Assembly: GCA_030248215.1 (NCBI GenBank)
Contig: JASANG010002898.1
Location: 124,001-188,000 of the forward strand
DNA: 64,000 nt
Reading direction: 5' to 3'
From: Enoplolaimus lenunculus
Taxonomy: Eukaryota; Nematoda; Enoplea; Enoplida; Thoracostomopsidae
Within the stretch, counting starts at the first letter, position 1, and each line of letters starts with the position of its first letter. Below are positions 35,373-45,998 of the stretch, one piece after another. The translations under genes and the position numbers were made by a program. The notes under the pieces are model-generated. The model saw only the letters and a list, made by a program, of their open reading frames with translations, made no database searches and was not told the origin of the DNA.

Positions 35373-36158
35373 CTGTTGGACAGAAGTAAAGTGAACGAAA
35401 CACCGAATGCAGTTTAAATGCAAATTTTTCACTCAAAATAATGGTTTTGATCCGTGTTTGGGGAGGTGCTAGACGTGGGTCGCCTCCCGCATGGATCTGC
35501 CAATGCAAGTTGATGTGATACCTACACCTACACAGAAAGGTGGCACGACCCATAGCCAGAGGACCGCGAAGCTTTGCCGTACCTGGATTTTTTCGGCTCG
35601 ACATTGGGAATTTAGTCTATTTCCATTTCAAAATTATTTTCAAAAATACAAACCACTCTAAAATTATTTCGTACCGAGACTCAACAACAGTTCGGCGGTC
35701 TGCTGGACCTTAATGCCAAGCATGAGAGTAGACAGAGAACAGAAAAAACCGTGGATCAGTGGTTGCCAGTGGAATCTACGAGTGGATCGAAAATGTTTCA
35801 TTAAATGTTCGGTAAGATACAACTTTATGGATGACGTCAAACAGAATTTGATATTTCTGATATCGTAACGTTAATACGTGTTAAAATTAAAGGCGTATCC
35901 ATAGAAATGGAAACTCGAGAGGGGCATTACGTATATTTTCGAGGTCACAACAAATCATAAATATGTTTGCCGAAGGGGTTAAATATCGCCTAGCGAGAGA
36001 AGTGCCACGATGCTTACCGTTTTGAGTGAGCAACAAGTTGTTTACTGAGCACAATCGAACCCCACATCATTATCAGGTTTAATCAAATACACTTAGCCTT
36101 TACAGGCTTATTTGGAGTTCGGTGCACGTTAAGCCTTTTGCTAATGGTTAAACTTAAG

Positions 36159-36384
36159 CCCACATTCTCAAATTCAAATGCGTATACCACCTATCATCAG
36201 TTTAAATGATAGATTTTCAAACCAACGAAAATCTGCAATTGCATATTTCAAAATTGGCACAGAAGTAAGGTATATCAAATGCGAACAATGTGCTAAATTT
36301 CGAACCTGATCATGCGCTGGTTCCAAAGTTATACGACTTGTCACCAACTGATAATAGGTGCTATATGCATTTGAGAATATGAGC
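36159..36384. mobile_element. Family D MITE
   Basis: CCACATTCTCAAATTCAAAT at the left and GCTATATGCATTTGAGAATA at the right, inverted. Confidence 0.8.
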
Positions 36385-36968
36385 TTTACGCATGGGAATA
36401 TAGTAAATGTGGGGTCAAAATTTTATCAGGTTGCCTTCTATCACATTACCACAAGCGCAGGCAATGTAAACAAGAAAGTACCCCCTGATCATGGCGTACG
36501 ACCCCCATGTACACACCATCCGATTTAGCTTGTGAACCGGTACAAGACTTTAATCTGTTCATTAAAGGCTTACCACAGACGATCGAGTTTTCTTTTTCCC
36601 AATAAGCGTCGACGCCGTCAGGGTTAAATTAGCGGCACGTTTAAAGCTTGCGACAGTACTTTCAGTTGTTGTAATTGGTTGAAATGCACCCAGAGTACCG
36701 GTTTGTTTCCACAATACCTTGCCACCAAACGCCTAAAAAGGTTCAACTTGCATAGTATACCGAAGTTTACTCGAATATCGGCTTCCGGTTTCGGTTGAAA
36801 AATAGTTTCTAGAGATTCCGGTGATATTGGCAGTAAAAGTTACATTCAATAACTTTGTTTGAATCTTTGAAGCAGTTTTTAACCTGAACAACAAACAGAT
36901 TATTGCTCATCTGACGAGTTCATTACACTTTGACACTACTATAAGCCGCGTATGATATCACCGCCTCG

Positions 36969-37156
36969 GCCAAGGTTAATCTTTGTGCCGTAACAGTAGA
37001 TAAAGCGCATTCCTAAGTCTAAGCCTAAGCGTCGAAAATAGTGTATTCCCAAGCCTAAGCCGAAGCCTAAGCTATGCAAAAATTTTAGTCTAGAATCTAA
37101 AGCCTACTTTTTCACAGTCCGACCAGGAACCAGGTCGGCCCGAAAAGTAACATGGG
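36969..37156. mobile_element. Family F MITE with TAAGCC array
   Basis: GCCAAGGTTAATCTTTGTGC at the left and GAAAAGTAACATGGGC at the right are eroded family-F ends. CCTAAGTCTAAGCCTAAGCG lies between. Confidence 0.7.
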
Positions 37157-37539
37157 CTTCCGACTCAAAAAAGCTTGCAAGCTTTCAAACGTATCGATTC
37201 GCTTGAACTAAGTTTGAAATCTATTAGCCCTCTAATACGTTTGGGTGACAATGAGTCTGAACAAGAGTCCGTCGTCCCCCCGCAACAATAAAAATCTAAG
37301 TATACTTTATTGCGTCATGGGATGTTGCATTGGCAAATTAATGCGCAGGAAACCTCCATGAAGACGTCCATGTATGTATATTGGGTTTGACCCACGTTCC
37401 GTATAAAGGCCTGCCCACTAAGCATAAACCTAAGCCTGAATGCAAGCCTGAATATCAGCATAGTACTAAGTTTAAACCGAGTGTCGGAGCATGCTAGGGT
37501 GGGGCCCCAAAAGCTTCGGGGTGGCGGCCCCTTATGATG

Positions 37540-37660
37540 ATCAGCCTACAGTCTCTCGGTTTCACAGCCGACAAGACTATAATTAACATTGGGTCAGGTA
37601 TCAGCCTACAGTCTCTCGGTTTCGCAGCCGACAAGACTATAATTAACATTGGGGTCAGGT
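37540..37660. repeat. 60-bp tandem pair
   Basis: ATCAGCCTACAGTCTCTCGG starts at 37540 and 37600. The copies differ at one base near the start (TTCACAG/TTCGCAG) and by a G at the end. The pair lies about 50 bp from the donor of the 37710-37838 exon. Confidence 0.95.
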
Positions 37661-37709
37661 CATTAATTTTTCAAGCCTAACTGAGAGAAGTCTGTGTAGT
37701 TATGCTTAC

Positions 37710-37838
37710 TCTGATTGCATTTTCTGGCGACGGTCCAACGTAACTTTCATTGTCGTAATACAGATCTAAATACATCTTTTTCAACATTAATATTCGTTTG
37801 TCGATTGTTGCTGATTCTTTACGAAGTTCGCGAACCAC
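37710..37838 (-). CDS. PLCE1: PLC epsilon exon: end of PH-like domain
   Basis: This 43-codon minus-strand exon lies between a T-rich acceptor (TTATTTTTTGTTTCAG) and AGA|GTAAGC, both phase 0. It encodes VVRELRKESATIDKRILM, then LKKMYLDLYYDNESYVGPSP, then ENAIR. This fits the last helix of a PLC PH domain and the following Y..LY segment typical of PLC epsilon proteins (LKxxYxxLYYxxxxxxGPxPxxAI). With the upstream exon the join reads WTSGLEQ-VVREL, the usual W..GL end of PH domains. Confidence 0.9.
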
Positions 37839-38437
37839 CTGAAACAAAAAATAAAAACGATGCAAGCCGTAGCCCGGTTGACCCGACAACTTTATTGTTC
37901 ACTGTTTTAAGCTTCGAATCTGTGTTCCATGAGCATTTTCAACTGTTTATTAAACTACAAATGAGTAAGCTTTGACGTTTGTAACACAATTGAGTGATGG
38001 CATCTCATTGTATCTCTTAGCGTTTTTAGACACAATCATGACAGTATTTGGAAAATAGTTTTAGAAGCAGTATGAATAACCAAAGAGAGTAGAAAAGTTT
38101 CTAACAATTTCACAGAAAACTTTCAACAGCATTAACTGAACACAGCGACTGCCGGATCCACAGATAGGCCACAAAGCCTAGGCTCAAAACATGATTCAAA
38201 AGTAAGATTTCATATTATAGTTTAGTACTAAAATGACATTTAGCTTATCGCACGCTTCGCTCACGAGCGTTTGTCTCGCCGCCCCACCTTTGAAAATATC
38301 TGGATCTGCCACACAACATAATCGTTCTAATCTTAATGTGCATCAGCTATCGGAATGAAAGAGCTATCGGGGTCGACGAAATGCCGGGGCTACAAGTAGA
38401 GGTACAAGTTGTCAAAATAGTGTGATGTGGTACTACG

Positions 38438-38822
38438 CAGAGGCGCATCCAGTATCTCAAAATGAGGGGCGCCAAAATTTCACAGGTAAACTTATTTTTG
38501 ACCCATATTGTAGTGACCCAAATAAAAGGGGGGTTTCCCATTTTGCGTCTCAATTAATAGGAGTCCGTATCTCTAATAAGTGTCAGTAAGCAGATAGAGT
38601 CAATAAACCCATTAAGTCCATAAATGTCAATTATCACTAATTGTAGCGCATAAATGACTCCAGGGCCAAATAAAGGTGAGTTCGAAACTTTGAAGCGTAC
38701 TTATACTATTGTGTATAAAACAGAGAAATAAACAGCGTAGAGCATCAATTGACACTACAGAATTTTTGTCCAGATGCTGTGAGGGGCCACGGCCGTGGTG
38801 TCTCCCCATAGATCTGCCATTG
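38438..38822. mobile_element. Family G MITE carrying a nested family-B fragment
   Basis: CAGAGGCGCATCCAG opens and GATCTGCCATTG closes. Flanks GTACTACG and ATACTACG match at 7 of 8. A family-B piece (TAGTGACCCAAATAAAAGGG) occupies about 38510-38705. Confidence 0.85.
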
Positions 38823-39573
38823 ATACTACGAATGTGCCGGACGACAACCAACTTGTCGGGCGACAAAAATGTCGTAGTTTGGAAACGGTCCTGCAATCTG
38901 TTTCATAATTGTTTCACAAGCAAAATGGCCGCATACAATCGTTTTCTAGTCGTCACCGTGAAGTTATGATTTCAGTATCTAAATAACACTTGTTAATGGA
39001 ATACTTTAACTTCTTCATATAGTAAAATAGTTTTTATCACAACACTTTACATGTCATTACGACAGCGAAAAATATACCAGCGCCTTTACTCTAAGGGGTT
39101 CGTTTTCAGGCTGTTACGGTTTTTGTGACTTTAGTGGTGCGTAGTTGCCACTGTATCAAGCAAGCAGGGTCCCGCCCAAAATAGCAAGTATGTATTTTAT
39201 TTAGTCGTACCAAATTTCGATTATTGAACAGTTTCCCAGCACAAGATCAAGCTGTACACTTAGGTTTTGGAGAAGGCTCAAAGCTAAAGCTAAACATACT
39301 TTTTCACAATGTCACGGCTGCATCTGTCGCACAGGTTGGGACGCGACAGGGAGCTCAGATACATCGATTAGCCATGCGATTTTAAAAAATTTTGCGTCTT
39401 CAGCGCATTTTAGTTAAGTATTGTTGTATTTTCTGCAACTAGTACCTACACACATGGCGGACGATTGGTACTGATTCGCTACCTTGGTCGCAAAAATTAA
39501 GCCTCTCAGGGCAAATTCGGTCGAGGCGAGGCTGGGATAACCTTGGATTCGCCATTGTTACTGATCGTGAACA

Positions 39574-39738
39574 GGGCCCATAGCCAAGGCGGGGGAAGGG
39601 CAGGGGGGCTGAGCCCCCTGGACAAATTTTAGCCCCACTAGAAAATTTTCAGTCTTGCTTGTAACTCATTGATAACCCTTGAATACCCCACCTGAAAATT
39701 TTTTAGGCCCCAAGCAAGGTGAGCTGGCTACGCGCCTG
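39574..39738. mobile_element. Family A MITE, well preserved
   Basis: CAGGGCCCATAGCCAAGGCG at one end and GGTGAGCTGGCTACGCGCC at the other; GGGGGGCTGAGCCCCCTGG within. Confidence 0.85.
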
Positions 39739-40559
39739 ACGTTACTCCTTGTACTACTACTATCCAAACAAATTTAATATGCAAAGATATAGCCGCCTAC
39801 AAAAATAAAATAAACCTGGTGTGTGAAATAATTTACAACTTGCATATCATCGTTGTTGAATAGTTTAACTCTAAGCTGTACAGAGATAACATTATAGACT
39901 ATAAACCAGGCTATAGACACTCAGCGCTGGTTGTAGTTTGTTCATTGTGAGCAACGTTGGGTCACGCCTCCCTTCGTAGTTCATTGGCGTTTTTAGGAAA
40001 TGCGGTGCAACAGTTGCCGCAGTTCATAAATGTTTAATCTGAAGCTCTATTTGTCAGTACGGGTCAAACAGGAGGCCAGCAGTAAATAGGCAAAGTAAAA
40101 GGCTATGAAATCCAAACGGAACCCTTTTATAAGAAACTGAAAGTTCGTCAGTCAGAGTTGCAATATTTGCATATAAATGTTCTAAATTTCAACACGAAAT
40201 TTTGTGAGTTTTTAGCGATGTCGGCGACACACCCATAGGTTTCTAAGGGTGTCGTCGACTGATACCACAGACACTTGTGTCCAAGTGCCCAGGGCTGGAG
40301 CAGCCACCCCCATAGCCCCATTTAACGGACCACCCCCTTAAGGAGACACAACCGGCTAAAAGAAAAATTTGCTATAGTTTTAAATTGTGTCTGGCGTAAT
40401 TTCGAAATGAGAGGAAACTGATGTTTATCATATTTGACACAATTTAGCCAGGTATACGAAATTTTTTAACTTATATGTATTTTACTACATGTCACGGCCG
40501 TTATTCTGTGATTACACCGGCAGTAGCGGGTCGAAAAATTTCTGACGGCGTTCGGACAT

Positions 40560-40840
40560 ATAAGTCGCTGAAGCTTGACGGAAGGACCGACTGGGCCATG
40601 TCAGTCAGGTAGGATCTGGGACATCAGACCTTTTACTAAGCAGCTGGAAAAGCGGGCTAGAGCGGGGATCGAACTCTTAGCCTATGGATCCTTAAGCGAG
40701 CACTCTACCACTGCGCCACGTAGCCCGCCTGTCCAACTGCATTTTTCGTCGTCGACCGTACAACACAATGTCCATTGTATTTATTGCATATGCACCGGGA
40801 CAAGCATGTCTCACATGCTTACAGGCCATGCCTACAAAGT
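40560..40840 (-). mobile_element. SINE with internal tRNA-like part, copy 1
   Basis: Read on the minus strand: CATGTGAGACATGCTTGTCC, then the tRNA-like unit at 40728-40652, then CCAGCTGCTTAGTAAAAGGT. The same order occurs on the plus strand at 42115-42395. The tRNA part is thus internal, preceded by about 100 bp. Confidence 0.75.
40652..40728 (-). tRNA. tRNA-like module of SINE
   Basis: A 77-nt unit with a perfect 7-bp acceptor stem (GCGGGCT/AGCCCGC), A box GTGGCGCAGTGGTAGAG and B box GAGTTCGATCC. The anticodon arm (CTCGCTTAAGGATCCAT) no longer pairs and the T arm is irregular. It is not a working tRNA, but the acceptor stem shows recent tRNA descent or selection. Confidence 0.65.
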
Positions 40841-41124
40841 CGGAGACTATTGATGATTTTGTGAGGTGTATACGGTGCAGCGCAGCAGGCAGCAGTCAGG
40901 CACATGGCCAGGATTTTTAATATGGAGGTGTCTCGTGAACCAGGAGTAAAAATAAAGGATCGGAAAAGTTTCGAAGAATTCAATCGTATCAAGCGGACAG
41001 TTTGACAATAATTTTAAAATTGATGCCAATGAAAAATTTTCGTGTTTTCTGGTGTCGGATGGGTGAACTGAATGCTAGAACCACAAGATTGACACCACAC
41101 TTCACATAAGAAGCTAAAAACTTT

Positions 41125-41393
41125 TAACCCCTTCTCACATTGAGTTGCTTATAGGCAACTAAGCGCAGTATATATACGTTAAATAATGTATATCACACCG
41201 TGTTTAACAATTGCAACACGTATACATTGTACTAAAGCACCACAAGACGTGAGAGCCCCTCGGGCTCGAGCGTCAAGCTCCTATAGCTGAGTGGTGATGG
41301 TATACGCCTGCCACTCCAAGCACTGGAGTTCGAATCCTAGCATAAAACGAGGTCTCAGAGGAAATAGAAAATATTCATGTGAGAAAGGGTTAA
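41125..41393 (+). mobile_element. tRNA-containing TIR repeat, tandem copy 1
   Basis: TAACCCCTTCTCACATTGAG opens and TTCATGTGAGAAAGGGTTAA closes as an inverted pair. Inside are GAGCCCCTCGGGCTCGAGCG, a tRNA-like AGCTGAGTGGTGATGG A box and GGAGTTCGAATCC B box. Confidence 0.9.
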
Positions 41394-41419
41394 GCGAAAA
41401 ATTTTCAGTTTACTATCTA

Positions 41420-41689
41420 TAACCCCTTCTCACATTGAGTTGCCTATAGGCAACTCAGCGCAGTGTATATACGTTAAATAGTATATATCGCACCGTGTTT
41501 AACAATTGCAAAACGTATACATAGTGCTAAATCACCACAAGACGTGAGAACCCCCTCGGGCTCGAGCGTCAAGCTCCTATAGCTGAGCAGTGATGGTATA
41601 CGCCTCCCACTCCAGTCACTCGAGTTCGAATCCTAGCATAAAAGTAGGTCTCAGGGGAAACAGAAAATATTCATGTGAGAAAGGGTTAA
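41420..41689 (+). mobile_element. tRNA-containing TIR repeat, tandem copy 2
   Basis: Same structure as the copy at 41125 and about 26 bp from it, in the same direction. The two copies are highly similar. Confidence 0.9.
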
Positions 41690-42114
41690 CCTAAACGTAA
41701 ATTGAAACCAAACTCTATGAATCCAACAGAATAAAAGGTGCCGCTAACAATATCGTTCCGAACTGAAATTGTCGCTACGCCCCCGTTGCCACTAAGCTTT
41801 CGATACATCCTCCACAATAATATGTGTACACGGCGTGGAAAACGAAAAATTCATTTACGGACGGTACATTTTGATTTTAAAATCAATTCTACAAGTGACT
41901 CGAATTTTATTTATCTCATGTAATGAATGCTATTCGAAAATTTAAAATCAATACCACATCACTGCAAAGCGGCTTTGCAACAAGCGTACAAACACCAAAA
42001 GAATCCTGACCACACAGTTATCTGCACTGAAGTCCTTCGTGCCGACGCGTATGCTTTCAATAACTGTACAGGGATCACAGCCCAGGTAATTAAATGAAAG
42101 AAGATTCCACTCCG

Positions 42115-42395
42115 TTGTAAGCATCTGAGACATGCTTGTCCGTGTATATATGCAATGCGCTATATACCATACTTGACGGTAGCATACGGTCGACACAGTC
42201 GACAAAAAAAATTGGTTGGATTGGCGGACCACATGGCACAGTGGTAGAGCGTCCACTTAAACATCCGCTAGCTTGAAGCTAAATCCTCACTAAACATCCG
42301 CTAGCTTGAAGCTAAATCCTCACTCTGTAGGCTCGCATTTCCAGCTACTTAGTTATAAAGGTCTGAAGTCTCGATCCCTACATAGACTGACACCC
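42115..42395 (+). mobile_element. SINE with internal tRNA-like part, copy 2
   Basis: TCTGAGACATGCTTGTCCGT, then the tRNA-like CATGGCACAGTGGTAGAGCG, then TTTCCAGCTACTTAGTTATA. A 33-bp unit (CATCCGCTAGCTTGAAGCTA) is duplicated in tandem near 42264-42324, where the B box would be. Confidence 0.75.
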
Positions 42396-42550
42396 TCCTA
42401 TATATCCGCTCCTGTCAACAGCCTTGGTTATCCCCCAATTTTGCTACCATCGTGTGCCATTCTTCCGTTTATTTTTCGCGGAAATGGTGCTAATGATGAG
42501 CATAAGAAAGTACTGCTGGGCCTGGAAAATATTACTAGATTTCCTTAATC

Positions 42551-42702
42551 CGGGCCCGTAGCCAAGAGGTGCAACGGGGGTTCGCTCCAACCCTTGAAAA
42601 ATTTTCGCCCCTTAAACAATTTTCAACCTTCCTTGTAAGTCAACGAAAACCATATGCCCACCTGAAAAATTTATAGCCACCCTAGCAAGACGAGCTGGCA
42701 AC
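42551..42702. mobile_element. Family A MITE
   Basis: GGGCCCGTAGCCAAGAGGTG at one end; GCAAGACGAGCTGGCAAC at the other; core AATTTTCAACCTTCCTTGTA. Confidence 0.75.
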
Positions 42703-43487
42703 AAGCATGCCTTGATCTCAGATACGTTTGTTCACTCGTATATCTCTCAATTAATAATTATCAACTACAGCCCTACCTACTGCAAATGCAAACTGTGGCA
42801 TCCACGCACCACATAAATAAAAAAGAACAACGCTTTTTTGAACAGCAGCGAACGATCTCCTGGGCGTCAATTTACCCGGATTTTGCTTCATTTCGTATTG
42901 GCAGCATTTGTTATATATGAAACGACTACAGTATATTTGTAACCAGTGTTATTTAATAAACTTTGAAACTTCAAAAAAGCTGTTTAGTAGTGTGTGTGTC
43001 GTTTGAGATGTGCTGATACGACAAAGATTAATGTTATATTTGGCAAAGAAATAGGCTGTTCGAGGTTGGGCATCCAGGAAGGGTTCCGGTCGGTGGTGGT
43101 GTGTACAAAAGGAGGAATTGAGAGGGTGTGTTCTCTCCCGAAATTTTTCAAGGCTTAGAAAAGCATTTTATTGACTAGAATAAAATTCATGTCCTTGGCT
43201 ACGTCACTTGTTCGGGTATTCAGTAGTGAGTAAAAAACCCCCTCTGTATTTATACATTCAACTTTTCCAAGTGGATGTTAAGTTTTTGTCTGCTCAATAA
43301 GTGAGTTGCCTTACTGGCGTAGTATCAAAGTTATCGGTGTTCACGGTATCACTTCACGTTTGTTCGTTCAGTTTATTTGTAAAGATAAAGCTTCCCTTGG
43401 TACCCTGGTGTTGGAGTTTGATGCAATGCCAACGCATTATCTGCTCATGCCGAGACGTCATTGTAGTGGTAATTAATTCTTGGTTCC

Positions 43488-43642
43488 GGACCATTAGCCA
43501 TGGGGGCCAGGGGAGCTCAGCCCCCCGCAAAAATTTTGACCCCCTCGAAAATTTTTAACCTTCCTTTAAGTCAACGATAACCCTTGTATACTCCACCTGA
43601 ACATTTTTAGCCTTCTAGCAAGGTGAGCTTGCTACGGACCTG
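43488..43642. mobile_element. Family A MITE next to an exon
   Basis: CCGGACCATTAGCCATGGGG and AAGGTGAGCTTGCTACGGAC flank the family core. It ends about 120 bp from the donor of the 43760-44071 exon. Confidence 0.75.
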
Positions 43643-43759
43643 CTGGGCTGAAACAGTGTATGGTTTCATGTTGGGCAAGGATTTTTGCCTGCTTTCTGTC
43701 AATTATACGGGAAAACGGTTACATGACCCGCTTTTGTTATACAAACGGCAACGTCTTAC

Positions 43760-44071
43760 CTGTTCCAGTCCAGACGTCCACGTCGTCGTAATCAGTTCCG
43801 GACTCAGAAAGTATACAGTTTCGTTTTCAGCAAGAGTTGTTCCATACGTAATCGTCCAACACTGGATCGGAATGGTCATTTCGTCAAAAGTCGCATGGCG
43901 CCGATAAACGGTCTCGATGTCGAATCCTGGCGACGCGTTGCGGTCGACACTTTTGACGTATGTTAAGTCGATGTAACCATCGTCAAGGCAGTTTGACGCC
44001 ATGTAGCCACCGCCGCCACCGCCGCCACTAGACGCTGGTAGCAACTTGGTGGCTATGTTCATGCTGGATTG
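43760..44071 (-). CDS. PLCE1: PLC epsilon exon: PH-like domain
   Basis: This 104-codon minus-strand exon runs from TTGATTTCAG to CAG|GTAAGA, both phase 0. It begins QSSMNIATKLLPASSGGGG with a seven-glycine run, then DDGYIDLTYVKSVDR, then MTIPIQCWTITYGTTLAENE, then VYFLSPELITTTWTSGLEQ. The CWTIxYG strand, the hydrophobic YFLSPEL strand and the C-terminal W..GL helix start are the signature of a PLC-type PH domain. In PLC epsilon this domain lies after RasGEF. Its acceptor is unusual: a 28-bp minisatellite begins 12 bp upstream, so the branch point probably lies in the array. The glycine run looks like a slippage product. Confidence 0.92.
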
Positions 44072-44082
44072 CTGAAATCAAT

Positions 44083-44614
44083 CAATGAATGCGTTTCTGA
44101 TAATCTTACTCAATGGATGCGTTTCTGATAATCTTACTCAATGGATGCGTTTCTGATAATCTTACTCAATGAATGCGTTTCTGATAATCTTACTCAATGA
44201 ATGCGTTTCTGATAATCTTACTCAATGGATGCGTTTCTGATAATTTTACTCAATGGATGCGTTTCTGATAATCTTACTCAATGGATGCGTTTCTGATAAT
44301 CTAACTCAATGGATGCGTTTCTGATAATCTTACTCAATGGATGCGTTTCTGATAATTTTACTCAATGGATGCGTTTCTGATAATCTTACTCAATGGATGC
44401 GTTTCTGATAATCTAACTCAATGGATGCGTTTCTGATAATCTTACTCAATGGATGCGTTTCTGATGATCTTACTCAATGGATGCGTTTCTGATAATCTTA
44501 CTCAATGGATGCGTTTCTGATAATCTTACTCAATGGAGGCGTTTCTGATAATCTTACTCAATGGATGCGTTTCTGATAATCTTACTCAACGGATGCGTTT
44601 CTAATAATCTTACT
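44083..44614. repeat. 28-bp minisatellite, 19 units, against splice acceptor
   Basis: Exactly 19 units of the type CAATGGATGCGTTTCTGATA+ATCTTACT. On the coding (minus) strand each reads GAGTAAGATTATCAGAAACG, holding a donor-like GAGTAAG and an acceptor-like TTATCAG. Units differ at few positions (T/A, G/A). The array ends 11 bp before the AG acceptor of the PH-domain exon. Confidence 0.97.
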
Positions 44615-44847
44615 CAAGTATTTACTGGTCAAAGCTATCATATATATTCCATCCGACTACTGCTTTATTGCGAAATCTCACGGGAAGCTCAACTATGTAA
44701 AAATCTGTCTGTGTTAAAATTGACCACAATAAAAACTATTTACAAGTGGTTTGGAACCGTATCCAAGTATGGCTGAATCATCTCATGTGCTCTCAAATTT
44801 AGATGAACCAACAGTACAACTTTCTAATATTATACTTTTACACCGGG

Positions 44848-45187
44848 TCTAGCCTGTAGCTAGAGGGGGCCAGGAGGTTCAGCCCCACCTTGAAGAATTA
44901 TGCCCCCCCTCTAGAAAACTTTCATACTTGCTTGTAAGCTGACCGTAGCCAGCACACCTTGCTAGAGGGGGCTAAAAACTTTTCAGGAGGGATATACTAG
45001 AGTTTCCGTTGACCTGCAAGCAAGATCGAAAAATTTCTAGAGTGTCAAAATATGACCAGAGGGGCTGAGCCTTCTGGTTCCCCCTTGGCTATATATAGGC
45101 TCGGTTATAAACCATCGAAAACTCTGAAATACCCATCCTGAAATTTTTTAGCCCTCCTAGCAAGATGGTATGCTCAAGGGCCTGTAC
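44848..45187. mobile_element. Family A element with a second family A copy inside it
   Basis: The outer element opens GCCTGTAGCTAGAGGGGGCC and closes GGTATGCTCAAGGGCCTG. The inner one (about 44939-45106) opens CTGACCGTAGCCAGCACACC and closes TTGGCTATATATAGGCTCG, in opposite orientation. The outer core resumes after it (CCATCGAAAACTCTGAAATA). Confidence 0.75.
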
Positions 45188-45776
45188 TTAGTAATATTTT
45201 TGCAGCGCAGGGCTTTGTCTTACGCACCATTACCAAGTGTTTGGCCTCCCATAAAATCATAACTGCAGACAGAAAATGTGATATAACAGAATTTTTTTGA
45301 CGTATTTTTGTATCAGTTCCGATGCAAAATCTTAGTTCGGACAGCGTCCTGTTGAGGAAACACTAAACCATATGTCTGCACAGCAAAAGTTTCCATTGCA
45401 AGTAAGCATAATTAATACTTTTCGGGGGCCCCTTAAGATTGGAAGCCTACTACATTTGATTTGTTTGGAGGTTCTAAGAGCGACCGTGTTGACGTAGAGT
45501 AAATTATGAACGCGAAAGTTAAATAAGCTTCCGTCTCTTCAACACTGAAGCCAAAAAAGCTTGAGTATACTGGATTAGCTTAGCCTCAGTGCGCACTTCA
45601 CTGAAATATTTTGGTTTGATCATCTCATACGACCGACGTTCCTTTGGGTTCAGTTTGCTGCCTAACCTAAGGTACTGGTGTAAAGATTAGATAATTCAAA
45701 TAACTCATTACCCTATTAATCGCTATTGAATCTTTCATAGTAATCAGCTACGAATAGATCTCCTTATTAGCTTAAG

Positions 45777-45998
45777 AGCCTGTATTCTGAAATGTGTGTA
45801 GCACCTATTACCATTTGGTGATTGGCTTTGTAACCTTCGCACCAGAGAATAGTGACGTTTGAAATGCAGCACATTTATTGCTTTCGATATTCTCTGCTAC
45901 TGTGCAGATTCTGAAATCTGCAATTGTAACAGTTCGTTAGTTTGAAAACCTATTACAAACTGGTCGCTGGGTGCTACATGCATTTGAGAATATGCGCC
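45777..45998. mobile_element. Family D MITE
   Basis: TGTATTCTGAAATGTGTGTA and GCACCTATTACCATTTGG at the left; GGTGCTACATGCATTTGAGA inverted at the right. Confidence 0.8.

Larger units (their letters stand above)
35373..37709. other. PLCE1 intron, 2.3 kb
   Basis: A phase-0 intron. It includes a family-G fragment (about 35450-35505, CATGGATCTGCCAATG), a family-D copy, a family-F copy and a 60-bp tandem pair. 35510-36150 has no recognised feature. Confidence 0.6.
37839..43759. other. PLCE1 intron, 5.9 kb
   Basis: A phase-0 intron inside the PH-domain coding region. It holds family A, B and G copies, two SINEs of one family in opposite directions and two tandem tRNA-containing TIR repeats. 38840-39570, 39740-40490 and 42710-43480 show nothing further except a short family-E end near 38840-38880. 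Confidence 0.65.

Noticed and set aside
35182-35604. 140-codon minus-strand open frame
   Set aside because: Only the 62-nt part at 35311-35372 has splice borders, and it is read in a different frame from the long one; the rest is repeat-derived.
44083-44614. CRISPR-like array
   Set aside because: Units are directly tandem with no unique spacers, in an animal intron.
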